This document shows positions 5,834-15,051 of a stretch of DNA of 17,397 nucleotides, piece after piece. The DNA is taken from positions 1 through 17,397 of the forward strand of contig SIAZ01000041.1 of assembly GCA_009695405.1 (NCBI GenBank), read 5' to 3'. This stretch comes from Pedosphaera sp. (GTDB taxonomy: Bacteria; Verrucomicrobiota; Verrucomicrobiia; Limisphaerales; UBA9464). A program made the translations under genes and the position numbers. Position 1 is the first letter of the stretch; each line of letters opens with the position of its first letter. The notes under the pieces are model-generated. The model saw nothing but the letters and a program-made list of their open reading frames with translations. It searched no databases and was not told the DNA's origin.

Positions 5834-7267
5834 ATGGCGGAACAATTTAAATTGATCACGAAGCACCTCGACGAACCGGGCTTTTCGCCCGATATCGAGT
5901 GCTATTTGCGGCACGGCGGTTATGCAGCTCTCCGCAAAGCAGTCGCCTCACCCTCTCGTGAATTGGCAGACGGCAAAAAGCTGTCTCCGCAAGAGGTGCT
6001 CCGAGAAGACGTCAAGGCTTCTGGCCTGCGAGGTCGCGGCGGTGCTGGTTTTTCGGCAGGGCTCAAATGGAGTTTCGTTGATCGCCGAAGTGGCAAGCCA
6101 ATCTATCTGATCTGTAATGCCGATGAATCAGAGCCTGGCACCTTTAAAGATCGCCAAATCATCCATCGCGATCCGCATCAGCTCATTGAGGGAATGATTC
6201 TCTCCTGTTGGGCCAATGATGTGAAATTAGCTTACATCTACATCCGTGGCGAGATGCCTGAAGGCGCTCGTTTGCTGAATGTCGCCCTTAAGGAGGTACG
6301 GTCCAAAGGGTTCCTCGGGAAGAATATTTTGGGAACTGGCTACGATCTAGAAATTCACGTCCATCGTGGCGCTGGTGCCTATATTTGTGGCGAGGAAACT
6401 GGGCTCATCGAGTCGCTTGAAGGAAAACGAGCTTATCCGCGAATTAAGCCTCCGTACTTCCCCGCGATCCTCGGTCTCTATATGTGCCCGACAATCGTGA
6501 ACAACGTGGAAACCCTGTGTCACGTTACCCACATTGTAAACATGGGTGCGGCCGAATATGCCAAGCTCGGTACCCCAAACAATACCGGCACCCGTATCGT
6601 CAGCCTGAGCGGGGATATTAACCGACCGGGTTATTACGAAATTGAAGTTGGGAAAGTTACCTTGGGTCAACTGATCCACGACTCTAATTTTGGCGGTGGT
6701 CTCAAGCCGGGTCGATCCTTGAAAGCCATTATTCCTGGGGGATCGTCCTCCAAGGTTCTTAAAGCGGGGGAAGTCTTTAAACTAAATCGTAAAGGGCCGG
6801 ATGGACAGATGAGTAAGGTCGATGTTCCCGTGTTAGATTTGCCCTATGACTTCGATTCATTGCAGCAAGCGGGCACGATGTCGGGATCGAGTGCAGTCAT
6901 TGTTTTAGATGACTCCCGAAGCATGGTAGTGACGTTGGGCAACCTTTCAGAGTTTTACGCTCACGAAAGTTGCGGCCAATGCACCCCGTGTCGGGAAGGG
7001 GCGTTATGGCTAGCCAAAGCGACCCATCGATTGACCCACGGAGAAGGGCGTAAAGAAGATACCTCCTACCTCGCCCACATTGCCCAGAATATCCAAGGCC
7101 GCACAATTTGCGCCTTTGGTGAAGCTGCAGCTTGGCCGGTGCTGAGCTTTGTGAAGAAGTTCAAAGACGAGTTTGATGCTCAGGGTGCTGCGGATGAAGC
7201 CGCCCGCGCCAATGGGATCCCACCCACCCACCGACCTTCTCCGGTCGTCACTCTCAACCTTCACTGA
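5834..7267 (+). CDS. nuoF: NADH-quinone oxidoreductase subunit F (NADH/FMN, [4Fe-4S] N3)
   Basis: A 477-aa subunit (51-kDa family) that oxidises NADH through FMN. The nucleotide/FMN-binding G-L-R-G-R-G-G-A-G-F is at 64-73, N-A-D-E-S-E-P-G-T-F at 95-104, and G-A-G-A-Y-I-C-G-E-E-T at 179-189. An SLBB domain follows, and cluster N3 is held by Cys380, Cys383, Cys386 (S-C-G-Q-C-T-P-C-R-E-G) and Cys426. Around residues 310-330 there is a small charged insertion compared with E. coli NuoF. I choose the ATG at 5834; the open frame extends to 5756, but those codons would run through the antisense tRNA gene. There is no ribosome binding site in front. Its expression depends either on read-through from nuoE or on a promoter inside the gap. 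Confidence 0.97.
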   Translation: MAEQFKLITKHLDEPGFSPDIECYLRHGGYAALRKAVASPSRELADGKKLSPQEVLREDVKASGLRGRGGAGFSAGLKWSFVDRRSGKPIYLICNADESEPGTFKDRQIIHRDPHQLIEGMILSCWANDVKLAYIYIRGEMPEGARLLNVALKEVRSKGFLGKNILGTGYDLEIHVHRGAGAYICGEETGLIESLEGKRAYPRIKPPYFPAILGLYMCPTIVNNVETLCHVTHIVNMGAAEYAKLGTPNNTGTRIVSLSGDINRPGYYEIEVGKVTLGQLIHDSNFGGGLKPGRSLKAIIPGGSSSKVLKAGEVFKLNRKGPDGQMSKVDVPVLDLPYDFDSLQQAGTMSGSSAVIVLDDSRSMVVTLGNLSEFYAHESCGQCTPCREGALWLAKATHRLTHGEGRKEDTSYLAHIAQNIQGRTICAFGEAAAWPVLSFVKKFKDEFDAQGAADEAARANGIPPTHRPSPVVTLNLH

Positions 7268-7275
7268 ATTTAGCG

Positions 7276-8997
7276 ATGTCAGCCCCTGCCATTCCAGCCC
7301 CGGCTCCCGCCGCTCCTGCTCCACCTCCGGTTGAGACACTGACCGTCAAGGTCAATGGCAAAACCCTGCAAGTCCCCAAGACTCATCCAGACTGGCAAGG
7401 AAAACCGCAACCGACAACGATGCTTCAAGCTGCCCGTTGTGGAGGGGTGGATATTCCGCATTACTGTTATCACGACAAGTTGCCCATCGCCGGCAATTGC
7501 CGAATGTGTCTTGTGGAATTCGGTACGCTCATGATGGATCCGGCAACCCGCAAGCCGATTTTGAACGAAGATGGGACCCCGAAGATTTCCAAATCGGTAT
7601 TGCCCTATGAGCCAGGGACACCTCGCGGCGCGATTTCTTGTGCGACCCCGATTTCTCCAGGTATGGAGATTTACGCGGATTCACCGGCCACCAAGCAGAT
7701 GCGTGAATCGGTGTTGGAATCGCTCCTGATCAATCATCCTCTCGATTGCACCATCTGCGACCAAGCGGGCGAGTGTAAGCTCCAAGAGTACTCGGTCGAA
7801 CACGGGCAAGCCGGAAGCCACTTTGTCGAAGCCAAGGTCCACAAACCGAAGGCTGTCGATCTCGGGCCACGTATCGTTCTAGACGACGAACGCTGCATCC
7901 TCTGCACTCGTTGCATTCGATTCACCAAAGACATCGCCGGTGATGATGCTTTGGGAATCGTTAATCGGGGCTCCTACAATACCATCAGCGCCTTTCAAAC
8001 AGGGAAATTTGATAATAATTATACCCTTAATACTGTCGACCTTTGTCCAGTAGGCGCGCTGACTTCGAAAGATTTTCGTTTCAAAATGAGGGTCTGGTTC
8101 CTCAAAGAAACCAAGAGCCTATGCACAGGGTGCGGTACCGGTTGCAATATTACCGTCGGGTCTCGTGAGGGTATAATTCATCGCTATGAACCGCGCGAAA
8201 ACGATGCGGTCAATGGACCGTGGATGTGCGATACAGGCCGCTTGAATTACAAGTGGATCGGACGTCCGGACCGTTTGACTGAAGTCCGAGTTAACGGGCA
8301 GAAAGTTACTTGGGCAACCGCAGTAAAAGACATCGGGTCGCGATTGATCCGAGCCAGTTCGGGTAGTGTGGCTTTGATTGCGAGTGCGCGTCAGACCACG
8401 GAAGAACTTTTCCTTTTAAAGAGCTTAGCAACGCGCTTGGGAGCCGTCACTGATTCCGTTCCACGCGAGGGTGAGGCCGATCACTTGCTGGTTAATGCCG
8501 ACCGTAATCCGAACACTAACGGCACTCGGTTAACTGGAATCGCTTTTACCGAGGCAGGGATGCAACTCCCGCTGATTGCCGCCGGTATTGAGGCTGGCAC
8601 GATCCGCACGCTGATTGTCTTCGGTGAAGATGTAACCAAACACGGGATTGGCCCCGAATTGCTTGCTAAACTGGAAATGCTCGTGGTCAGCGATATCCTC
8701 CCCAACGCCACTACCGCAGTAGCGACACATCTCCTGCCGGGCGCCTCGCATGCTGAAAAACGTGGGACGTTTATTTCAGTGAAAGGTCGACTCCAAAAAT
8801 TGACCAAAGCCGTTGAATCACCGGGCGACGCCCGGGCAGAGTGGGAATTTCTCCACGAACTTGTCCACGATGTCACCGGACGGAATGGATTCACCAGCAT
8901 TGAAGGATTGTTCAACCTCATGGCCCGCGAGACTCCTGCATTTGCTGGACTCGAATGGGCAAACATCGGCGACAAAGGCGTCGATGTGAAGATCTAG
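7276..8997 (+). CDS. nuoG: NADH-quinone oxidoreductase subunit G
   Basis: A 573-aa iron-sulfur subunit of the NADH arm. After a Pro/Ala-rich leader (2-18), a ferredoxin domain carries N1b (Cys64, 75, 78, 122), then N5 (His154, Cys158, 161, 167), N6a (Cys207, 210, 213, 257) and the extra N7 site (Cys283-x2-Cys286-x3-Cys290-x27-Cys318). The remainder resembles a molybdopterin-oxidoreductase fold without cofactor, ending with a stretch (about 470-520) typical of that family. It is shorter than E. coli NuoG (about 908) and also shorter than the roughly 690 aa common in proteobacteria, so the C-terminal domain is reduced. The frame is intact and the next gene follows after 6 bases, so this is not a truncation by frameshift. 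Confidence 0.96.
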   Translation: MSAPAIPAPAPAAPAPPPVETLTVKVNGKTLQVPKTHPDWQGKPQPTTMLQAARCGGVDIPHYCYHDKLPIAGNCRMCLVEFGTLMMDPATRKPILNEDGTPKISKSVLPYEPGTPRGAISCATPISPGMEIYADSPATKQMRESVLESLLINHPLDCTICDQAGECKLQEYSVEHGQAGSHFVEAKVHKPKAVDLGPRIVLDDERCILCTRCIRFTKDIAGDDALGIVNRGSYNTISAFQTGKFDNNYTLNTVDLCPVGALTSKDFRFKMRVWFLKETKSLCTGCGTGCNITVGSREGIIHRYEPRENDAVNGPWMCDTGRLNYKWIGRPDRLTEVRVNGQKVTWATAVKDIGSRLIRASSGSVALIASARQTTEELFLLKSLATRLGAVTDSVPREGEADHLLVNADRNPNTNGTRLTGIAFTEAGMQLPLIAAGIEAGTIRTLIVFGEDVTKHGIGPELLAKLEMLVVSDILPNATTAVATHLLPGASHAEKRGTFISVKGRLQKLTKAVESPGDARAEWEFLHELVHDVTGRNGFTSIEGLFNLMARETPAFAGLEWANIGDKGVDVKI

Positions 8998-9003
8998 GCC
9001 ACC

Positions 9004-10095
9004 ATGGAATTCCTCCAGTATCTCAGTCCATCAACGCAGTTTGTCCTCTTCAGTGCTCTGAAGATCTTTGCGGTTTTTGGTGTAGTGATGACCGCTGTTG
9101 CTTATGCCGTTCTTGTGGAGCGGAAAGTCTCAGCGTGGATTCAGAACCGTGTCGGGCCGAATCGGACCGCCCCATTCTTCATCAATTATCTTCCAGTCAT
9201 TGGACCATTCCTAGTTCGTCTCGGTATCTTTCAACCGATGGCGGATGGTTTGAAGTTCCTGCTTAAAGAGGATTTCACCCCTAACTACGTGCGGAAGGTC
9301 TATTTTTGGATTGCCCCAGCGATTACGGTGATTCCTGCACTGATGACCGTCGCTGTGATTCCTTTTGGATCGACGCTGGGCACAGAAAAGATGGTCATCG
9401 CCGATTTGAACGTCGGGATTCTCTACACTTTCGGCATCGTTTCGCTCGGTGTGTACGGCATCGTATTGGCTGGGTACGGATCAAATTCTAAGTACCCCTT
9501 TCTTGGCAGTATCCGATCAAGTGCCCAGATGATTTCCTACGAGATCCCTATGGGAATGAGTGTTATTCCCATCTTCCTTGTCGCTGGCAGTTTGAATTTG
9601 GGCGACATCATCCGTTATCAAGCTGAGCACGGTTGGATGATTCTTAAGCAACCTGTGGCTTTCGTCATTTTTCTGATTGCCGCTTTTGCTGAGACCAATC
9701 GACTTCCTTTTGATCTACCAGAATCAGAGAGTGAATTGGTTGGCGGTTATCACACTGAATACAGTTCGATGAAATTAGCACTCTTTTTTCTGGGTGAATA
9801 CGCAAACATGATTGCCTCTTCAGCGATGATGGTAACCTTATTTTGCGGCGGTTGGACCCTTCCATTTGTGACTGCTTTGAGCACTCCATCCTCTTCGATT
9901 CTCATTGGATTGCTTCATATTGGGGTGTTTTTTGCGAAGATGGCGCTCTTTATGATTCTGTTCATCTGGGTGCGATGGATGTTACCGCGATTCCGTTACG
10001 ATCAACTCATGGACATTGGTTGGCGCCGTTTCATTCCAGCTGCGCTGATCAATATCGTTGTGACCGCCCTAGTGGTGGCCTTCTTGCACGACTAA
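9004..10095 (+). CDS. nuoH: NADH-quinone oxidoreductase subunit H
   Basis: A 363-aa membrane subunit with about eight transmembrane helices, which links the quinone channel to the proton-pumping arm. Signatures: V-E-R-K-V-S-A-W at 38-45, Q-N-R-V-G-P-N-R at 47-54, Q-P-M-A-D-G-L-K at 77-84, S-Y-E-I-P-M-G at 178-184, A-E-T-N-R at 229-233, and the acidic loop P-F-D-L-P-E-S-E-S-E-L-V with G-G-Y-H-T-E-Y-S (235-254), which lines the quinone site. The length is slightly above the usual 325-350. It starts 6 bases after nuoG; the sequence before the ATG has no Shine-Dalgarno motif. Confidence 0.98.
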   Translation: MEFLQYLSPSTQFVLFSALKIFAVFGVVMTAVAYAVLVERKVSAWIQNRVGPNRTAPFFINYLPVIGPFLVRLGIFQPMADGLKFLLKEDFTPNYVRKVYFWIAPAITVIPALMTVAVIPFGSTLGTEKMVIADLNVGILYTFGIVSLGVYGIVLAGYGSNSKYPFLGSIRSSAQMISYEIPMGMSVIPIFLVAGSLNLGDIIRYQAEHGWMILKQPVAFVIFLIAAFAETNRLPFDLPESESELVGGYHTEYSSMKLALFFLGEYANMIASSAMMVTLFCGGWTLPFVTALSTPSSSILIGLLHIGVFFAKMALFMILFIWVRWMLPRFRYDQLMDIGWRRFIPAALINIVVTALVVAFLHD

Positions 10096-10126
10096 ACGAC
10101 ATTAACCTCCCCCTCTAAAGATAGAC

Positions 10127-10687
10127 ATGAGCACTAAAGTCGTTGCACGCGCCCCGCTGACCTTTTACGAGCGCACCTATCTTCCCACCATCCTCAGTGG
10201 GCTAAAGGTCACGGCCAAGCATTTTACCGATACCGTTTTTCGAGGTAAGACGGTGACCATGGAATATCCCGAAGAACGGTGGGTTGTGCCTGAGGGATAC
10301 CGAGGGGCGCCGTATCTGGTGAAGGATCAGGAGGGGGCGATCAAGTGTGTTAGTTGCCAATTGTGCGAATTTGTTTGTCCACCAAAAGCTATTCGTATCA
10401 CACCGCCCGGTGCCGATGGTGCACCGGCTGACCGAACCAACGCCGAAAAAATGCCGAAGGAGTTCGAGATTAACATGCTCCGCTGTATTTTTTGCGGTAT
10501 GTGTCAGGAAGTTTGCCCTGAGGAAGCTATTTTCTTGCAAAAAGATTATTCCCTGACCGGTGAGTCCCGTGCGGAGATGATTTTTGATAAGGCAAAGCTG
10601 CTGAAACTCGGTGGCACTCACGGCGGAGTGCAGAAGTGGAAACACAAACTTGAGGGGGCCAAGGCTCAGGAGGTTTTCCCAGTTTAA
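10127..10687 (+). CDS. nuoI: NADH-quinone oxidoreductase subunit I
   Basis: A 186-aa ferredoxin-like subunit (23-kDa family) carrying clusters N6a-type and N6b between NuoG and NuoB. Two [4Fe-4S] motifs are complete: Cys74-x2-Cys77-x2-Cys80-x3-Cys84-Pro and Cys120-x2-Cys123-x2-Cys126-x3-Cys130-Pro. The first 40 residues, with V-T-A-K-H-F-T-D, form the membrane-associated helix expected for the family. A 35-residue linker between the motifs includes a polar G-A-D-G-A-P-A-D-R insertion. It starts 31 bases after nuoH with only a weak AAAG before the ATG. Confidence 0.98.
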   Translation: MSTKVVARAPLTFYERTYLPTILSGLKVTAKHFTDTVFRGKTVTMEYPEERWVVPEGYRGAPYLVKDQEGAIKCVSCQLCEFVCPPKAIRITPPGADGAPADRTNAEKMPKEFEINMLRCIFCGMCQEVCPEEAIFLQKDYSLTGESRAEMIFDKAKLLKLGGTHGGVQKWKHKLEGAKAQEVFPV

Positions 10688-10717
10688 GTCGACGCCCACC
10701 GAAACCCAGTCAACTCC

Positions 10718-11233
10718 ATGCCCCAGTTCACCGACATTCTCTTCTTTGGCCTCGCAGGCCTCGTTTTACTATTCGGCTTTCTGACGGTCGCAAATCCGTT
10801 CAGTCGCAACCCAGTGACTAGCGCGATGTTTCTAGTGCTCACCATTGTCTCGTTGGCAGGTCTTTACGTGTTGCTTCATGCCTTCTTCTTGGCTGCGGTC
10901 CAAGTGTTGGTGTACGCCGGTGCGGTGATGGTTCTTTTCCTGTTTGTCATCATGCTTCTTGATTTGAAGGAAGAAGAGCATCGCCGTTTAAAGTCAGGTA
11001 TTTTAGCTGTGGGATCACTGGCAGTAGTGGCCTTTGTTGGTATCCTTTTAGCAACGCTGCTGAAGGCTAAACCCGCTGCGTCGGCGGTAGCTGGCCGATT
11101 AGTGGAGGGCGATACCGCTAAACTTGGGACGCTTCTTTTTGAAAACTGGTTGCTTCCCTTTGAAATTCTCTCGGTCCTCCTCTTAGTGGCAATGGTAGGG
11201 GTCATTCTCCTCACCAAAAAGGATCTGAAATGA
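10718..11233 (+). CDS. nuoJ: NADH-quinone oxidoreductase subunit J
   Basis: A 171-aa hydrophobic protein with five predicted membrane helices, the usual size and plan for NuoJ. The third helix carries Y-A-G-A-V-M-V-L-F-L-F-V-I-M-L at about 66-80, the family signature with the pi-bulge glycine. N-P-V-x-S-A at 31-36 is also typical. It works next to NuoA, NuoK and NuoH in the E-channel. The C-terminus ends with a helix and K-K-D-L-K. It lies 30 bases after nuoI and 28 before nuoK. Confidence 0.96.
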   Translation: MPQFTDILFFGLAGLVLLFGFLTVANPFSRNPVTSAMFLVLTIVSLAGLYVLLHAFFLAAVQVLVYAGAVMVLFLFVIMLLDLKEEEHRRLKSGILAVGSLAVVAFVGILLATLLKAKPAASAVAGRLVEGDTAKLGTLLFENWLLPFEILSVLLLVAMVGVILLTKKDLK

Positions 11234-11261
11234 TCGTAGCCCGAAGAACCCTAACCCCAGC

Positions 11262-11567
11262 ATGAACGTAGGCCTTCAACATTATCTTATCGTTAGCGGA
11301 CTTCTTTTCAGCATCGGGCTGCTAGGGGTGGTTATTCGACGTAATCTAATCGTGATCTTTATGGGCCTCGAATTGATGCTCAATGCCGCAAATCTTAGTC
11401 TCGTCGCTTTCTCCCGCTACAATAGCAATCTCGATGGTCAAGTGATGGTCTTTTTTACCATCACAGTGGCTGCTGCCGAGGTCGCTGTTGGTCTCGCTCT
11501 TATTGTCGCCCTCTATCGCAAGCGCCAGACGGCTCACGTCGAGGATCTCATCACTCTCAAATTCTGA
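11262..11567 (+). CDS. nuoK: NADH-quinone oxidoreductase subunit K
   Basis: A 101-aa protein with three membrane helices, homologous to MrpC. Both key membrane glutamates are present: Glu37 in M-G-L-E-L-M-L-N-A-A-N-L (TM2) and Glu73 in V-A-A-A-E-V-A-V-G-L-A (TM3). These carry protons across the middle of the membrane arm. The length is exactly typical. The stop is 8 bases before nuoL. No ribosome binding site is seen before the ATG. Confidence 0.98.
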   Translation: MNVGLQHYLIVSGLLFSIGLLGVVIRRNLIVIFMGLELMLNAANLSLVAFSRYNSNLDGQVMVFFTITVAAAEVAVGLALIVALYRKRQTAHVEDLITLKF

Positions 11568-11575
11568 TCCACCGA

Positions 11576-13525
11576 ATGGAACACGCCGCCGTACAGCATG
11601 CCGTTGAATCTGGCTCAAAAATCCAAGATCTGGCTTGGATGATTCTTGTCGCACCCTTGGTGATGGCTGTGGGAACAACACTGTTTGTTCCGCGAGACCG
11701 GACCCTCGCTGCTATTTTTAATATCGGAGGGGTTATTCTCTCTTTCTGTCTTAGCTTTGTTCTTTTCTGCGTCTTCGGTGGCGGTTCGGCTCAGTGCACG
11801 CCGTTTGAATGGTTACCCATTGCAGGGCTCGACGTTCATATCGGATTACACATCGATCCGCTCGCGTCTCTAATGCTCTTGGTAGTCACTGGGGTGGCCT
11901 CTTTGGTAATGATTTATTCCACTGGTTACATGCACGACGATCGGTCTTACCCACGGTTCTTTGCTAGTCTGAGTCTGTTCGTTTTTTCGATGCTGGGAAT
12001 TGTGCTCGCTGACAATTTTGTAATGCTTTTTATCTTCTGGGAATTAGTCGGCATTTCTTCCTATTTACTCATTGGATTTTGGTACGCCCGCCCAGCCGCT
12101 GCCGATGCCTCCAAAAAAGCATTCCTTACCAATCGCATCGGGGATTTCGGGTTTATGCTGGGTATTCTTATTGTCTGGTCTGCTCTCGGCACCGTCGACT
12201 TTGCTGTCGCTAAAGCCAAACTGGCAGAGAATCCCACGTTACTAGGATCCATGGCTGGAATTGCTGGATTGCTGATTTTTATGGGTGCGATGGGTAAAAG
12301 TGCCCAGTTTCCCCTGCATGTCTGGTTGCCAGATGCTATGGAGGGGCCGACACCTGTTTCGGCTTTGATCCATGCGGCGACGATGGTGGCTGCGGGTATC
12401 TACATGTTGTGCCGAGTCTTTTTCCTCTACACAGCTGCCCCAGGTTGGCCTGGTCCGTTGTCGATGTTGGGTGACCTTTCTGCCGCAACACTTATTTCAC
12501 TGGTCGGTGCCTTCACAGCTCTTCTGGCAGCTCTCATCGCTGTCCAGCAGAATGATATTAAGCGTATTCTCGCTTTTTCGACTCTATCGCAACTGGGTTT
12601 AATGGTGATGGCTGTTGGACTGGGTGCCAAGGCGGCAAATCCCTCCGCAGCGATGTTTCATCTCGTCACTCATGCCTTTTTCAAGGCGATGCTGTTCTTA
12701 GGAGCTGGTTCGGTGATTCACGCCTGCCATCATGAACAAGACATCTGGAAAATGGGCGGGCTCAAGGCCAAGATGCCTTTCACTTTTTGGACCTTCTTGA
12801 TTGGGACAGCCGCGCTCGCTGGGTTGCCTCCGTTTAGTGGCTTTTATTCTAAGGACGAAATTTTTGCCCTCGCCCTCGAGACGAATCCCATTCTTTTTGG
12901 TGTCGGCATCCTAGTTTCGGTTTTGACCACTTTCTACATGAGCCGCCTCGTACTGGTGGCTTTTTTTGGCTCAACTCGTAGTGAGTCTGCCGATCATGCT
13001 CACGAGTCACCAGGAAGCATGAAATGGCCTCTAGTAGTTTTGACTGTCCCTAGCCTGATGGTGGCTTGGTTACCCTTAGGCCCCTTTTTGTCTGAATCAT
13101 TTGATCCGGCTCATCCGGTTCATTTAGGAGACATATTTTTTGGCCCATTCAATCATAATCCTATCGCCGCTTTCTTTGGATTCGGCGCGGCTCTTTTCGG
13201 GTTTTCACTCGCTTACTCTTTGTATTGGAAGGCAACTAAAGATCCCTTGCCAACCCAATTAGGATTACTCTCCAAAGTGATGCGGAACCGCTTTTACTTT
13301 GATGAGATTTACGAGACGATTTTTATCTCGTTGCACAACCTGTTTTCACATATCGCCGATTGGATGGATCGCTGGGTAATTTCTGGACTTGTGGTCCGCG
13401 GGGTGTCCGGCTTGGTCGACATCTCTGGACGAGCCCTCCGCTTAGTTCAAACCGGTAATATCCAATCCTACACCTTCTTCTTTACCGTGGGGGTGCTCCT
13501 CGTTGTCCTCCTCGCCCGTAAGTAA
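11576..13525 (+). CDS. nuoL: NADH-quinone oxidoreductase subunit L
   Basis: A 649-aa antiporter-like proton-pumping subunit at the far end of the membrane arm (E. coli NuoL is 613). Key charged membrane residues are conserved: Glu156 in F-W-E-L-V-G-I-S-S-Y-L-L-I-G, Asp190 in N-R-I-G-D-F-G, Lys241 in M-G-K-S-A-Q-F-P-L-H-V-W-L-P-D-A-M, the His366/Lys370 pair in H-A-F-F-K-A-M-L-F-L, and Lys426 in S-G-F-Y-S-K-D-E-I. The C-terminal part has the soluble-looking stretch and the last membrane helix (from about 632) that in other species form the long lateral helix HL and its anchor. The N-terminus has about 15 more residues than common. nuoM follows after 2 bases. Confidence 0.97.
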   Translation: MEHAAVQHAVESGSKIQDLAWMILVAPLVMAVGTTLFVPRDRTLAAIFNIGGVILSFCLSFVLFCVFGGGSAQCTPFEWLPIAGLDVHIGLHIDPLASLMLLVVTGVASLVMIYSTGYMHDDRSYPRFFASLSLFVFSMLGIVLADNFVMLFIFWELVGISSYLLIGFWYARPAAADASKKAFLTNRIGDFGFMLGILIVWSALGTVDFAVAKAKLAENPTLLGSMAGIAGLLIFMGAMGKSAQFPLHVWLPDAMEGPTPVSALIHAATMVAAGIYMLCRVFFLYTAAPGWPGPLSMLGDLSAATLISLVGAFTALLAALIAVQQNDIKRILAFSTLSQLGLMVMAVGLGAKAANPSAAMFHLVTHAFFKAMLFLGAGSVIHACHHEQDIWKMGGLKAKMPFTFWTFLIGTAALAGLPPFSGFYSKDEIFALALETNPILFGVGILVSVLTTFYMSRLVLVAFFGSTRSESADHAHESPGSMKWPLVVLTVPSLMVAWLPLGPFLSESFDPAHPVHLGDIFFGPFNHNPIAAFFGFGAALFGFSLAYSLYWKATKDPLPTQLGLLSKVMRNRFYFDEIYETIFISLHNLFSHIADWMDRWVISGLVVRGVSGLVDISGRALRLVQTGNIQSYTFFFTVGVLLVVLLARK

Positions 13526-13527
13526 TT

Positions 13528-15051
13528 ATGGACTCCCTTTCTTCTGTCATTTTACTGCCCCTTCTTTCCGCGTTCCTGATCCTGCTGGTACCTGGGAACT
13601 ACCGAGTGATTGTTCGGGCCATTGCGGTGCTAGGTTCAGGTCTGACGGCTTGGATCGCCGCATCTCTTTTCTTCCGCTTTCAACCCGGCCACGAAGGGTT
13701 TCAATTTGAATCAATCTTGCCTTGGATTTCGGTTGGTAAATTATCCCTCGCTTACCATGTCGGCGCAGACGGTCTGAATATCGGACTGATTCTCGTCACT
13801 GGATTGGTTGGGTTCGCTTCGGTTTTGGTCTCTTGGAATATCGACCGTAACCCAAAACTGTTCTATATCCTTTTACTTCTGATGATCGGTGGAGCACTGG
13901 GGGCCTTCGCCTCACTCGACCTTTTGTTCTTCTACTTCTTTAATGAGTTAGCTTTGGTTCCCACCTTTATTCTCATCGGTGTCTGGGGCCGTGGCGAAAA
14001 TAAAACCGTTGCTGCCTTTAAAATCACTTTGTACCTCACCCTTGGCGCATTGATCGCGCTCGCTGGGTTGTTGTTACTCCATGTCTCTATCGGTGCTCAG
14101 ACTTTTGATGTGATCGCCTTGAAGACGCTTCTGTCGGGCAAACCTCTTTCCTCGACCCTGCAAAATTGGATCTTCCCTCTCCTCCTCTTTGGATTTGGAA
14201 CGCTGGTTGGGCTATTTCCCTTTCATTCTTGGGCCGCGGAAGGGTATGCCGCCGCACCCACTGCCGCTGCAATGATGCATTCTGGCATTTTAAAGAAAGC
14301 AGGACTTTATGCTCTTCTCCGAGTGGCTCTTCCATTTTTGCCGGACGGTGCTGCCCACTGGTTGCCGGTGTTGGCTTGGTTGTGCTTAGGGAACTTATTG
14401 CACTGCGGTTGGGTGGCGCTACGCCAAAAAGATCTCAATTTACTCATCGGTAATTCCAGCTTGGCTCATATGGGCTTTGCTTTCCTCGGGATCGCTAGCC
14501 TTTCGGTGATCGGGATTACTGGGACGGTCATTGTCATGGTCGCCCATGCTCTCTTGGCCGCACTCTGCTTTGCTCTCAGTGGCTATCTGGAATCTCAGTC
14601 GGGTACCGTCGACATGACCCGTTTAGGTGGGCTACTTCGGCGGATGCCTGTCTTTGGGACTTTGATGGTCATGGGCTTCATGGCCGGTTGTGGACTACCG
14701 GGCTTCGCTAATTTTGCGGGTGAAGCCACCGTTCTTTTTGGCTCTTGGAAATCACTGCCCTGGATCGTGGTTGCCGCTTCGTGGAGCGGGCTCATTTTGG
14801 GCGCAGTTTATATGCTGCGGGCCTTGCGCTCGATTTTGTACGGTGAAGAACGTAAGGAGTTAGCCGCAGTGATTGATTTGGGTTGGTGGCGACGTTTGCC
14901 ATTTGCCCTGTTGATAGCAGCGCTGCTGCTCTTTGGTGTTGCTCCAAGTCTATTGAGCCGCCGAATCGAACCGGTGGCAAAGGAAATAGTCAAAGCGGCT
15001 ACAAATCGGTCTACCCCAAGTCGGGTGGCGGCCGTTGTTGTGACACCGTAA
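13528..15051 (+). CDS. nuoM: NADH-quinone oxidoreductase subunit M
   Basis: A 507-aa antiporter-like membrane subunit with about 14 helices. The conserved membrane glutamate is Glu140 (F-F-N-E-L-A-L-V-P), the TM8 lysine is Lys257 (G-I-L-K-K-A-G-L-Y), and Glu399 (N-F-A-G-E-A-T-V-L) matches Glu407 of E. coli. By alignment to the P-x-H-x-W motif, the TM7 lysine (Lys234 of E. coli) is replaced by Leu226 (G-T-L-V-G-L-F-P-F-H-S-W), and W-L-P-D-A-H reads W-A-A-E-G-Y. I believe related variants occur in other phyla, so this is probably a NuoM subtype and not decay. The frame is intact. It is 2 bases from nuoL and 31 from nuoN. Confidence 0.95.
   Translation: MDSLSSVILLPLLSAFLILLVPGNYRVIVRAIAVLGSGLTAWIAASLFFRFQPGHEGFQFESILPWISVGKLSLAYHVGADGLNIGLILVTGLVGFASVLVSWNIDRNPKLFYILLLLMIGGALGAFASLDLLFFYFFNELALVPTFILIGVWGRGENKTVAAFKITLYLTLGALIALAGLLLLHVSIGAQTFDVIALKTLLSGKPLSSTLQNWIFPLLLFGFGTLVGLFPFHSWAAEGYAAAPTAAAMMHSGILKKAGLYALLRVALPFLPDGAAHWLPVLAWLCLGNLLHCGWVALRQKDLNLLIGNSSLAHMGFAFLGIASLSVIGITGTVIVMVAHALLAALCFALSGYLESQSGTVDMTRLGGLLRRMPVFGTLMVMGFMAGCGLPGFANFAGEATVLFGSWKSLPWIVVAASWSGLILGAVYMLRALRSILYGEERKELAAVIDLGWWRRLPFALLIAALLLFGVAPSLLSRRIEPVAKEIVKAATNRSTPSRVAAVVVTP

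Noticed and set aside
8998..9010. Kozak-like GCCACCATGG followed by an EcoRI site at the nuoH start, suggesting a cloning artefact
   Set aside because: The sequence is continuous with native nuoG and nuoH coding on both sides; chance resemblance.
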